Shown here piece by piece: positions 55,096 to 63,913 of a stretch of DNA of 64,000 nucleotides (within the stretch, counting starts at the first letter, position 1; each line of letters begins with the position of its first letter). The notes below the pieces were generated by a model that saw only the letters and a list, made by a program, of their open reading frames with translations, ran no database searches and was not told the origin of the DNA. Source of the DNA: JBNNGK01 sp050268245 (lineage in GTDB: Bacteria; Pseudomonadota; Gammaproteobacteria; Enterobacterales; Enterobacteriaceae); assembly GCF_050268245.1 (NCBI RefSeq), contig NZ_JBNNGK010000006.1:156350-220349 (forward strand), given 5' to 3'. Made by a program: the position numbers and the translations under genes.

Positions 55096-55896
55096 TTATT
55101 TCCCGTATAGAGTCGCAGTCTGTACACCGACGCCAAATCCGTAACGAGTGACGGGAGAAAACTCCACTCGTTGCTGACCGCTTAAACGAGCACGGACGGG
55201 TATAGCGACACTCAGAGTTTCGCCAGGCAGGAGGTAACTTTTGCTTAGAGACAACGGAATGCCTGAGGGTTGTAATTTGACCTGCGGTGTTAAACGCACC
55301 ACATGGCGACCTGTGTTAGCAACTTTTAAGTTGTTTGCGCTAACGGACCATTTCAGATCGCGCCACATATCACGCTTTGCCGCCAGCCCCTTAGGCACAA
55401 TAATCACCGGCAGATCCTGACGCACACTAACGGATACTTGGCTGTTATCCGTGGTTCGCTCGGTCACACCTTCAAAATAAACGCGCTTGATATGCTCATT
55501 CTGCAACGGAGTATCCGTGTTCAGTACAAAGCGTACTCGCTGGGATTGCCCCGGTTCCAAACGGGCTACAGGCTGAGTCACGATCAGACGCGGAGCCGGA
55601 TCATCGGGCAACTCAACTAGTTTAGTGAATAACAATACCGGAACATTTTCCGTGTTTTTAACATTAATGCTGCCCCCCTTCTGCGCTTCGTCAATAATAA
55701 CCGCAGAAGATTCTGGTAATACACCAGACGCACGTAACTGGGTAGAAAAAATCGATATTGTGGTCACTACTAAACTGCACAGCACCCATTTTGGGTTTAT
55801 ATTTTTATTTCTAAAAAAACATTGAGTCTCATGCGAAAATTTATCGGATATTCGTTGCTTCAAGGAATTAAAATAATTTAATAATGGAAAAAACAT
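55096..55896 (-). CDS. Periplasmic fimbrial chaperone (PapD-like)
   Basis: A 266-residue chaperone. The two Ig-like domains show SAVIIDEAQKGGSINVKNT (N-terminal strand with the conserved pattern), a donor strand with PVARLEPGQSQRVRFVL and QDLPVIIVPKGL. A likely signal sequence (WVLCSLVVTTISIFSTQLRA) is preceded by about 40 extra residues, so the true start may be internal (a TTG near 55855) or the leader is long. GGGGTG precedes the ATG at 55896. Between subunit and usher genes, as in gltF-yhcADEF. Confidence 0.8.
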   Translation of the reverse strand: MFFPLLNYFNSLKQRISDKFSHETQCFFRNKNINPKWVLCSLVVTTISIFSTQLRASGVLPESSAVIIDEAQKGGSINVKNTENVPVLLFTKLVELPDDPAPRLIVTQPVARLEPGQSQRVRFVLNTDTPLQNEHIKRVYFEGVTERTTDNSQVSVSVRQDLPVIIVPKGLAAKRDMWRDLKWSVSANNLKVANTGRHVVRLTPQVKLQPSGIPLSLSKSYLLPGETLSVAIPVRARLSGQQRVEFSPVTRYGFGVGVQTATLYGK

Positions 55897-55945
55897 AACA
55901 AACACACCCCATAGAAATTGGTATTAATAAATAAATGGATAAATA

Positions 55946-55971
55946 TTGTCTGGCAGGCAACTGCCAGACAA
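55946..55971 (-). terminator. Hairpin after the proximal fimbrial subunit
   Basis: TTGTCTGGCAG and CTGCCAGACAA, an 11-pair stem, located just after the subunit stop and before the chaperone. Likely an attenuator that makes subunit mRNA abundant relative to the chaperone and usher. Confidence 0.7.
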
Positions 55972-55981
55972 AACACCCGGT

Positions 55982-56680
55982 TTATAGATACTGCAAGCTA
56001 AGAGTGGTGTTGGTATTAAAGCGGATGACGTCTTTCATATTTTCCACCAACTCAGGAACAATTGCAGCTGAGATATTGATAACACCAGCAATATTCGTTG
56101 CTTCCCGTGGTGAGCTACCTTTCCCCCAACCATAGAATACGGAACCATCTTGGTACATCACATGATTATCGGCCTCAGAAATCGCCTGCCAACTAGTACC
56201 GCCGTCTTGGGAGGAAATAAGATCGGCACTGGTACTATCGAGTGTTGCACTCGCTAACGATGCGGTAAAATATCCCATATCTTTACCATCGATCTGCCCT
56301 AAAGATGCAAGTTGGCCAACCTTAGTATGCGTCGATTTTTCAGTATCACTAACGTGGCTAGTAACGCCGATAGTCGCCGAGCCAGCAGCTAAATTATCAG
56401 CCTGTGCTGATAACGCTACTTTCGCTGCGGCGTCACATTGAATATTAAAATTAACGGGCTTATAGCCTAACTGATAAGCATTTTGCTCTTGGGTTTTTCC
56501 TTTTAGTTCGTTTTCGGTCAAATGACCAAAATCGACTGAACCATCAACCGAGATCGAACAAGCTGTAGGAACGATAGATCCTTTCACCATAATTCGAGCT
56601 GTTTCTGCAGCCATTGTAGAAAGAGAAGCAGCAGAGGTTACAAAGACAAAAGACAATGCTGTTATTTTAAACAATTTCAT
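55982..56680 (-). CDS. DUF1120-type fimbrial subunit (proximal copy)
   Basis: A 232-residue secreted subunit with signal peptide (ends near LSTMAAETAR), then CSISVDGSVDFGHL, YQLGYKPVNFNIQCD and the C-terminal strand TNTTLSLQYL. First gene of the cluster and likely the major subunit. Same family as the last gene, and its upstream 50 bases match that gene's upstream (ATTTATGTACCATTT... GACCATCCTT). Similar DUF1120 proteins (GltF, YhcF) flank the usher locus of E. coli yhc. Confidence 0.82.
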   Translation of the reverse strand: MKLFKITALSFVFVTSAASLSTMAAETARIMVKGSIVPTACSISVDGSVDFGHLTENELKGKTQEQNAYQLGYKPVNFNIQCDAAAKVALSAQADNLAAGSATIGVTSHVSDTEKSTHTKVGQLASLGQIDGKDMGYFTASLASATLDSTSADLISSQDGGTSWQAISEADNHVMYQDGSVFYGWGKGSSPREATNIAGVINISAAIVPELVENMKDVIRFNTNTTLSLQYL

Positions 56681-57698
56681 TTATGTACCATTTCAAGATT
56701 CAACCAGATTGACCATCCTTGGGTTGGATACTTGCTCCGTTATTACCACGCGAAGCAATATCTAATTTTGAATTTTAATAAATTTTCAAAATAAAAAACC
56801 AACAAAAAACGAAGGGCAGGATTTTAAATCCAAGATGATGGATTTTGGAATACAGAGATTGAGACAATTCTTATTATACCAATAGAAAAAACCTATCAAA
56901 AAAGGAGTTAAGAAAAGTTTAACTAAACTATGTTAATAATTATTTTCTTAACCACACTTTAATCAATTAAAATCAACAAGTTAAAAACACGCACAAAAAC
57001 AAAAAAAACACAACCATGAAGCAAAATAGAAACAAACACCTTTAACCCCATTTGGGAAAGTGCAATTCGTTTCAGTTTCGTTTAGGTTTCTAGTAAGTTA
57101 TCGCGACAATAAGCTTGAATAACCCTGCTGTTATGACAAAACTCTCGTTTTAAACGGAGGGAGATGGACGTTTTACCTTGCTCTAGCTAATAGAAAAGGA
57201 TCGATGGTAGTACATACCTCCTTGCATGACCTACCTGCCCTAGCCGTTCTACACAACAAGAGTCTTCGCCAAAACGCAATCATTTACCTGCTCTGGAGCA
57301 ACTAGGTCAGCATCAATCCCTAAACCTGACCGATTTTGGGGACAAAACTACGTTCCTACTTACAACATATCGTGGTAGCGCCGAAGGGCATGAGTACTAC
57401 GAAATCCAACTGGGGAAAATGCTACGGTAGTGCACCAAACATATAACGCCGTCGATAACAAAACTGGATCGACACGCCTGAAGAATGATTATTGATTAGC
57501 TAAACACCTTTTTACCATAAATCTAAGTAGCCCCCTTGATGGATATATGTCGCTTATGGTTAGACTTCTTCAAAGAATTTTCTCTGTATTAACAAACCAC
57601 TTTGTTCAATCATTAGCTTTTATCGATAATAAGTGCCAATAGAAAACATAATCTGCCATCAACGATGAGTAGTTAACCTTTTCGTTTCCGAGGTAAAC
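56681..57698. other. AT-rich leader upstream of the fimbrial cluster
   Basis: A 1-kb stretch with low GC, most marked at 56760-57060. It should hold the fimbrial promoter and possibly H-NS sites. No confident gene. At 57230-57430 a stop-bounded frame without an ATG reads PALEQLGQHQSLNLTDFG, FLLTTYRGSAEGHEYYE and IQLGKMLR, which looks like real protein and may be the end of a lost gene. Confidence 0.45.
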
Positions 57699-58118
57699 AT
57701 GAATACAGTTTGTACCGCTTGCCATGCCACTAACCGCGTCCCTGAAGATCGTCTGAACGACGGTGCTAAATGTGGCCGCTGTGGTCATGAATTATTTGAC
57801 GGTGAAGTGATCAACGCTACCAGCGCGACATTAGACAAATTGTTGCAAGACGATCAGCCTATTGTGATCGACTTTTGGGCGCCCTGGTGTGCCCCTTGCC
57901 GCAACTTTGCGCCGGTTTTCGAGGAAGTGGCAAAAGAACGCGCCGGCAAAGTTCGCTTCATTAAAATTAACACCGAGGCTGAACCAGAACTGAGCGCCCG
58001 TTTCCGCATCCGCAGTATTCCGACCATTATGTTGTTCCGTGAAGGAAAAGTGGTCGATATGCTTAACGGTGCAATGCCGAAAGCGCCTTTTGACAACTGG
58101 CTTAACGAGTTAGTGTAA
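57699..58118 (+). CDS. trxC: Thioredoxin 2 TrxC
   Basis: Disulfide reductase of the OxyR-type stress response. The 139-residue protein has an N-terminal zinc region with two CxxC pairs (CTAC near 5-8 and CGRC near 26-29) and the thioredoxin active site WCAPC. Length equals E. coli. The ATG is at 57699 with CGAGG upstream. Confidence 0.96.
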   Translation: MNTVCTACHATNRVPEDRLNDGAKCGRCGHELFDGEVINATSATLDKLLQDDQPIVIDFWAPWCAPCRNFAPVFEEVAKERAGKVRFIKINTEAEPELSARFRIRSIPTIMLFREGKVVDMLNGAMPKAPFDNWLNELV

Positions 58119-58243
58119 CGTAAAAAAACCGGCTTGCGCCGCCGCACCTCATCACGCGGCGGCCACGGCTCTTATCGCCCTCACTCAATCACTCCCGCCG
58201 GGCTTTTATCTGCGCTACAATAGCGGTTTTTATCAGGATCGCT

Positions 58244-58948
58244 ATGACCGACAATGCCGTACTCCGCCTGCGCCAGTGCCGTTTGGAACGCTCAACTCGC
58301 CCTTTTCTGGCGCGCGGCTGTCGCGTGGCGCGTTGTCAGGGTTGCTTACTGCCGCAACAAAACTGCCTATGTGACACCATCGTCCCTCAGCAAGCTGGCA
58401 GTCGCTTCTGTCTGATCATGTTCGGTGCCGAACCGTTAAAACCCAGCAACACCGGTCGTCTGATTGCTGATATTCTGCCGGACACCCAGGCGTTTCTTTG
58501 GTCACGTACCGAAATCGACCCAGTGTTGTTGGCTGCCATCAACGATCCCACACGCCAGCCTTATGTAGTGTTTCCCGCTTCCTACGCCGATCCGCAGCGC
58601 TCAGTGTGTAGCGAGCTGCCCAGCAACGGCAAACCACCGTTATTTATCATGCTCGATGGCACTTGGGCTGAAGCACGCAAAATGTTCCGAAAAAGTCCGT
58701 ATCTCGATCGCTTTCCGGTGTTTTCGCTTAATGTGGCGGCGGCCTCTGACTATCAACTGCGTGAAGCCAGCCGCCCTGAACAACATTGTACCGCCGAAGT
58801 CGCCGCCGCTTTGTTACAGCAAGCCGGGGATAGTGCCGCCGCCGTAGGGCTGAACCAACATTTCAACTATTTCCGTCAGCAATATTTAGCCGGGAAACCT
58901 ACGCGTCCGGAGGCACCGGTCACAGCAACATTGCCACAAAACGCCTAG
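58244..58948 (+). CDS. tapT: tRNA-uridine aminocarboxypropyltransferase TapT (YfiP)
   Basis: Installs the acp3U47 modification in tRNA; formerly yfiP. The 234-residue protein has a Cys-rich N-terminus (ARCQGCLLPQQNCLC, likely zinc) and the DTW-domain motif LDGTWAEARKM, the family hallmark. It lies between trxC and the acetyltransferase gene, as in E. coli. Confidence 0.9.
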   Translation: MTDNAVLRLRQCRLERSTRPFLARGCRVARCQGCLLPQQNCLCDTIVPQQAGSRFCLIMFGAEPLKPSNTGRLIADILPDTQAFLWSRTEIDPVLLAAINDPTRQPYVVFPASYADPQRSVCSELPSNGKPPLFIMLDGTWAEARKMFRKSPYLDRFPVFSLNVAAASDYQLREASRPEQHCTAEVAAALLQQAGDSAAAVGLNQHFNYFRQQYLAGKPTRPEAPVTATLPQNA

Positions 58949-58980
58949 AATCAAGCAACAACGTTGCAAGGAGTCGGGTT

Positions 58981-61632
58981 ATGAGCCAGCGAGGCTTGGA
59001 AGCGCTTTTACGTCCTAAATCTATCGCCGTATTGGGCGCTTCCCAGCAACCAGGGCGCGCCGGATACTTGATGATGCGCAATCTGTTAGGCGGTGGCTTC
59101 AACGGCCCAATATTGCCGGTAACGCCGCGTTATAAGGCAGTATGCGGCGTAATGGCCTACCCGAACGTCGCCAGTCTGCCTCTGACTCCCGATCTCGCCG
59201 TGCTATGTACTCATGCTCACCGTAATCTTGCGTTGCTTACCGCTCTGGGTGAACGCGGTTGCAAAACGGCGATCGTGTTGTCCTCTCCGCCGGATCAGTT
59301 CGACGAATTAAAAGCCTGTGCCCAGCATTATGCCATTCGCTTGTTGGGGCCAAACAGCCTCGGGCTGTTAGCGCCGTGGCAAGGTATCAACGCCAGTTTC
59401 TCACCGGTGCCTATCCATAAAGGCAAACTGGCATTTATTTCGCAGTCAGCCGCCGTTGCCAACACAATTCTTGACTGGGCACAGCAACGTGAGGTCGGTT
59501 TCTCCTATTTCATCGCACTCGGCGATAGTCTGGATATTGACGTTGATGATTTGCTGGACTTTTTAGCGCGCGACAGTAAAACCAGCGCCATCCTGCTGTA
59601 TCTGGAAAACATCAACGACGCTCGGCGCTTTATGTCCGCTTCACGCAGCGCCTCACGTAATAAACCTATTCTGGTGATCAAAAGCGGCCGCAGCCAACAG
59701 GTTCAGCGCTTGCTGAATAGCCAGCAAGGGCTTGATGCGGCCTACGATGCAGCGATACAGCGTGCCGGGCTGTTACGTGTGCAAGACACTCACGAGCTGT
59801 TTTCGGCAGTAGAAACCCTGAGTCACATGCATCCGCTACGGGGTGAGCGGCTAATGATCATTAGCAACGGCACTGCGCCTGCTGCCATGGCTTTGGACCA
59901 ACTGCTAAGCCGCAATGGTAAACTTGCCGCGCTTGGTGCTGAAACACAAGCCAAGTTGCGCACCGCGCTGCCGGCGTTTATCCACGCTGGCAACCCGATC
60001 GATCTCCGTGATGATGCCACGCCGGCACGTTATCTGGCGGCTGTCGAAACATTGCTCGACAGTACCGATTATGATGCGTTGTTATTGATCCACGCACCTA
60101 GCGCCGCCGCGCCGGGCACCGACACAGCAGAAAGGCTGATTGCCGCGATACGCCAGCACCCGCGCGGTAAACGCATCACGTTGTTAACCAACTGGTGTGG
60201 TGAATATTCTTCACAAGAAGCACGGCGACTGTTCACGGAAGCCGGTATCCCCACCTATCGTACGCCAGAAGGTGCGGTGACGGCATTTATGCATATGGTC
60301 GAATACCGGCGAAACCAAAAGCAGCTGAAGGAAACACCGGCATTACCGCTCGGGCTAACCGCCAACACCGCCGAGGCGCACCAGTTAATTCAGCAGGCGC
60401 TAGCGGAAGGCGCAACACAGCTCGACACGCATGAAGTGCAACCGATCCTGCAAGCCTATGAGCTCAGTACCCTTCCCACCTGGATTGCCGGTGACAGTGC
60501 CGAAGCGGTGCACATCGCCGAGCAGATTGGTTATCCGGTGGCGCTGAAACTGCGTTCGCCGGATATTCCCCATAAATCAGACGTTCAGGGAGTCATGCTT
60601 TATCTGCGTACTGCCATTGAGGTTCAGCGTGCTGCAGACGCCATCCTCGATCGCGTTAAGCGCACCTATCCGCAAGCGCGAATCCACGGGTTATTAGTGC
60701 AAAGCATGGCTAATCGCGCAGGCGCACAAGAATTACACATCGCCGTTGAGCAAGATCCGATCTTCGGCCCGTTAATTATGCTGGGGGAAGGCGGTATTGA
60801 ATGGCGGCAGGAAAACCAGGTTGCGGTGGCCCTACCGCCACTGAACATGGCACTCGCCCGCTATTTGGTACTGCAAGCGGTGAAAGGGGGAAAAATTCGT
60901 GGGCGCAGCACATTACGCCCATTAGATATTCCTGGGCTCAGTCGTTTGCTCGTGCAGGTTTCCAATCTGATTCTGGATTGCCCAGAAATTACCCGGCTGG
61001 ATATTCACCCGGTATTGGCCTCCGGCAATGAGTTCACTTTGTTGGATGTTTCGATGCAACTCGCCCCGTTTAGCGGCGATCCACAAGCGCGGCTGGCCAT
61101 ACGGCCTTACCCGCATGAACTGGAAGAAACTATCACGCTAAAAGACGGTTCAAACTGCCTGTTCAGACCCATCCTGCCCGAAGATGAACCTGCACTAAAA
61201 CACTTTATTGAACAAGTAACAAAAGAAGATCTTTATTATCGCTATTTCAGTGAAATCAATGAGTTTACTCATGACGATTTGGCGAATATGACGCAAATCG
61301 ACTACGATCGGGAAATGGCTTTTGTTGCCATCCGTGATGAAGGCGAGATCATCGGGGTGACGCGTGCGATGTCCGATCCTGACAATAATGATGCTGAATT
61401 CGCCGTGTTGGTACGCTCCGACCTCAAAGGTCTGGGTTTGGGTCGACAGCTGTTGGCAAAACTTATCGCTTATGCCCGCCGTCACGGCCTGTTACGCTTA
61501 ACCGGCATCACCATGCCGAATAACCGTGGCATGGTGACACTGGCCAAAAAATTGGGCTTTGAGGTTGACGTACAATTAGAAGACGGTATCGTCAATTTGA
61601 CCCTGCCTCTACAGCTTGCCGAAGAGCAGTGA
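58981..61632 (+). CDS. pat: Protein lysine acetyltransferase Pat (YfiQ)
   Basis: GNAT enzyme that acetylates and inactivates proteins such as Acs. The 883-residue protein has the CoA-binding and NDP-forming acyl-CoA synthetase-like domains at about 1-470, an ATP-grasp domain at about 480-700 and a C-terminal GNAT domain (about 730-883) with LKGLGLGRQLLAKLI, the acetyl-CoA loop. AGGAG precedes the ATG. Length and order match E. coli (886). Confidence 0.94.
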   Translation: MSQRGLEALLRPKSIAVLGASQQPGRAGYLMMRNLLGGGFNGPILPVTPRYKAVCGVMAYPNVASLPLTPDLAVLCTHAHRNLALLTALGERGCKTAIVLSSPPDQFDELKACAQHYAIRLLGPNSLGLLAPWQGINASFSPVPIHKGKLAFISQSAAVANTILDWAQQREVGFSYFIALGDSLDIDVDDLLDFLARDSKTSAILLYLENINDARRFMSASRSASRNKPILVIKSGRSQQVQRLLNSQQGLDAAYDAAIQRAGLLRVQDTHELFSAVETLSHMHPLRGERLMIISNGTAPAAMALDQLLSRNGKLAALGAETQAKLRTALPAFIHAGNPIDLRDDATPARYLAAVETLLDSTDYDALLLIHAPSAAAPGTDTAERLIAAIRQHPRGKRITLLTNWCGEYSSQEARRLFTEAGIPTYRTPEGAVTAFMHMVEYRRNQKQLKETPALPLGLTANTAEAHQLIQQALAEGATQLDTHEVQPILQAYELSTLPTWIAGDSAEAVHIAEQIGYPVALKLRSPDIPHKSDVQGVMLYLRTAIEVQRAADAILDRVKRTYPQARIHGLLVQSMANRAGAQELHIAVEQDPIFGPLIMLGEGGIEWRQENQVAVALPPLNMALARYLVLQAVKGGKIRGRSTLRPLDIPGLSRLLVQVSNLILDCPEITRLDIHPVLASGNEFTLLDVSMQLAPFSGDPQARLAIRPYPHELEETITLKDGSNCLFRPILPEDEPALKHFIEQVTKEDLYYRYFSEINEFTHDDLANMTQIDYDREMAFVAIRDEGEIIGVTRAMSDPDNNDAEFAVLVRSDLKGLGLGRQLLAKLIAYARRHGLLRLTGITMPNNRGMVTLAKKLGFEVDVQLEDGIVNLTLPLQLAEEQ

Positions 61633-61786
61633 CCTGTGTCGCAATGCACCGCCAATCCATCACTTAATACCAAAACATACGCACAATCGAAGCAACTAGT
61701 GGTATTATCGACCGATTATTCGTATTAATACTTTAAATGCATGTGGCGTTCCGGCCATTTAATTATGAGAGAAGAAGCGCACTGTG

Positions 61787-63142
61787 ATGTTGTCAAAATT
61801 TAAACGTAGCAAACATCAACAACACCTTGCACAACTGCCCAAACTCCCCCAGACGGTGGCTAATTTCCGTACTCTTTACTCGCCGTCTGAGTATCGTACG
61901 GCCTTACTTGATGCAATCGCCCACGCGACGCAACGAATTTATCTGGTGGCTCTTTATCTTGAGCACGACGACGCTGGGCGAGATATTCTGAACGCACTTT
62001 ATCAGGCTAAGCAACGTCGTCCTGAATTAGAAATTTGCATCTTGGTTGATTGGCATCGTGCACAGCGTGGCCGTATCGGTGCCGCTGCGACGAATACCAA
62101 TGCTGATTGGTATTGCGCAATGGCAGACCAGTATCCCGAGTTATTGGTGCCTGTGTACGGTGTCCCGGTTAATACCCGTGAAGCCATGGGCGTGCTGCAC
62201 CTGAAAGGTTTTATCATCGATGACACCGTCATTTACAGCGGTGCCAGCGTGAATGATGTGTATCTGCATCAGCATGATAAATATCGTTATGACCGTTACC
62301 AGCTCATTACCAATCGGATGCTGGCTGACACCATGATCGATTACATTAAACAGCATCTACTGACTGCAGGTGCCGTGCAGCGCTTGGATCGTTGCGATCG
62401 ACCCAAAAGCCCGGAAATCAAGAATGAAACGCGCCTGTTCCGCTCTGCTTTGCGACGAGCCGGTTATCAATTTTCCGGTAAGGCTGATAATAATGAATTG
62501 GCAGTGACGCCATTGGTTGGCTTGGGCAAACAGAGTGTACTGAATAAAACGATTCACCATCTGATGTCCTGTACCGATCAGAAACTGACGTTGTGCACAC
62601 CCTATTTCAATCTGCCAGCATTGCTGGTGCGTAATATTATTTATCTGCTGCGCCAAGGCAAGCAGGTCGAGATCATCGTCGGTGATAAGACCGCCAACGA
62701 TTTCTACATCCCGCAAGATCAGCCTTTCAAAATTATTGGTGCTCTGCCGTATTTGTACGAAATTAACCTACGCCGTTTTCTGAACCGTCTGCAGCGCTAT
62801 GTCGATACCGGGCAGTTGATTGTTCGCCTGTGGAAAGATGGTGAAAACAGCTATCACCTGAAAGGGATGTGGGTAGATGATGAATGGCAGTTGATCACCG
62901 GTAATAATCTCAATCCACGCGCCTGGCGCCTGGATCTAGAAAACGCCATTCTGATCCACGATCCTAAGCAGGAAATGCGTGAGCAACGTAATAAAGAGCT
63001 GGATCACATCCGCACCCACACCACCATCGTTAATCATTTCGAAGAGCTGGAAAGCATCCAGCAGTATCCGGTGAAAGTGCGCAAACTGATCCGCCGTTTA
63101 CGTCGCATCCGTATTGATCGATTAATTAGCCGTATACTTTAA
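61787..63142 (+). CDS. pssA: CDP-diacylglycerol-serine O-phosphatidyltransferase PssA
   Basis: Makes phosphatidylserine, the precursor of phosphatidylethanolamine, at the membrane and ribosome. ATG at 61787 gives 451 residues as in E. coli; the GTG three bases earlier is less likely. Phospholipase-D-type HKD boxes are LHLKGFIIDDTV (about residue 130) and YHLKGMWVDDEW (about 355), and the basic tail RKLIRRLRRIRIDRLIS is conserved. Confidence 0.96.
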   Translation: MLSKFKRSKHQQHLAQLPKLPQTVANFRTLYSPSEYRTALLDAIAHATQRIYLVALYLEHDDAGRDILNALYQAKQRRPELEICILVDWHRAQRGRIGAAATNTNADWYCAMADQYPELLVPVYGVPVNTREAMGVLHLKGFIIDDTVIYSGASVNDVYLHQHDKYRYDRYQLITNRMLADTMIDYIKQHLLTAGAVQRLDRCDRPKSPEIKNETRLFRSALRRAGYQFSGKADNNELAVTPLVGLGKQSVLNKTIHHLMSCTDQKLTLCTPYFNLPALLVRNIIYLLRQGKQVEIIVGDKTANDFYIPQDQPFKIIGALPYLYEINLRRFLNRLQRYVDTGQLIVRLWKDGENSYHLKGMWVDDEWQLITGNNLNPRAWRLDLENAILIHDPKQEMREQRNKELDHIRTHTTIVNHFEELESIQQYPVKVRKLIRRLRRIRIDRLISRIL

Positions 63143-63242
63143 TATCGCTATACTTGCTTTGTAGCCTCGGCATAAGCTGGCAGCTTGATATGAGTTGAGA
63201 GCGGCCTCAGCGGTAAAAATCCTACTGCTCAGTTTAACGTTG

Positions 63243-63264
63243 CCCGGCTTATGCCGGGTTTTTT
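63243..63264 (+). terminator. Terminator after pssA
   Basis: CCCGGC-TTAT-GCCGGG followed by TTTTTT, between pssA and yfiM. Confidence 0.82.
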
Positions 63265-63293
63265 ATACGCCATGACAACAGGATGTTTTCATT

Positions 63294-63623
63294 ATGCGTT
63301 CGTTTCGCTCACTGCTCTTAATTCCCCTGCTAGCACTCAGTGGTTGTAGCCATTGGGCCAATGACAGTTGGACAGGTAAAGACAAGGCTCAACATTTTGC
63401 CGCATCAGCCGTATTGGCCGCCGCCGGTAGCGCTTATGGCGATCATCAGAATTGGAGCGAAGCCCATAGTCGCAGTTTCGGCCTGATGTTTTCTATCGGG
63501 CTTGGAGCAGCCAAAGAGTTTTATGATAGTCGCCCCGGCGGCTCCGGCTGGAGTTGGAAAGACTTTGTCTGGGATGTGGCGGGGGCCGCAACCGGGTATA
63601 GCATCTATCAGGTAACCCACTGA
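63294..63623 (+). CDS. yfiM: YfiM family lipoprotein (DUF2279)
   Basis: A 109-residue protein with a lipoprotein signal peptide (lipobox ALSGC), then KDKAQHFAASAVLAAAG and AKEFYDSR, as in YfiM. Likely an outer-membrane lipoprotein; its role is unknown. Follows pssA as in E. coli, and precedes a minus-strand rrn operon. Confidence 0.9.
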   Translation: MRSFRSLLLIPLLALSGCSHWANDSWTGKDKAQHFAASAVLAAAGSAYGDHQNWSEAHSRSFGLMFSIGLGAAKEFYDSRPGGSGWSWKDFVWDVAGAATGYSIYQVTH

Positions 63624-63690
63624 ACCATATCAATCACACTGAAAAAACGGCGGCGTTCGCTGTGTTATTTATTTTTTCACTACAAACGCA

Positions 63691-63719
63691 AAAAGCCCCA
63701 TGCTTTCGCATGAGGCTTT
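63691..63719 (-). terminator. Distal terminator of the rrn operon
   Basis: AAAGCCCCATGC pairs with GCATGAGGCTTT with one mismatch (63692-63703 and 63708-63719); T-rich on the minus strand. Second of two terminators for the 5S-bearing transcript. Confidence 0.7.
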
Positions 63720-63731
63720 CTACTTTATTTG

Positions 63732-63747
63732 ATGCCTGGCAGTGTCC
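63732..63747 (-). pseudogene. Fragment of a 5S rRNA 3' end
   Basis: ATGCCTGGCAGTGTCC is identical to the 3' end of the 5S gene at 63914-63929, and the match extends outward through TTTATTTG to 24 bases in all (63724-63747 and 63906-63929). The rest of the 5S gene is absent, so this is a remnant of a second 5S copy. Confidence 0.7.
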
Positions 63748-63866
63748 ACACTATTCGTCTCTTCCTGAGACTCACCCCTTTGGGGCCGCCGCCTAAGCGG
63801 CGTTCCAATCTGTTCCCGACAGATTGGTCGCATGCCCATGCTCGAACAGCACTCCGCGTAATAGCT

Positions 63867-63908
63867 AAAACAAAAAGCCCTACGTTTACACGCAGGGCTT
63901 TTTGTTTT
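63867..63908 (-). terminator. Proximal terminator of the rrn operon
   Basis: AAAACAAAAAGCCCTACG (63867-63884) pairs with CGCAGGGCTTTTTGTTTT (63891-63908) apart from one mismatch; a strong hairpin just past the 5S gene. Confidence 0.85.
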
Positions 63909-63913
63909 ATTTG

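Noticed and set aside
57606..57788. A 60-residue minus-strand frame at trxC
   Set aside because: Overlaps the certain trxC start on the other strand; no RBS or motif.
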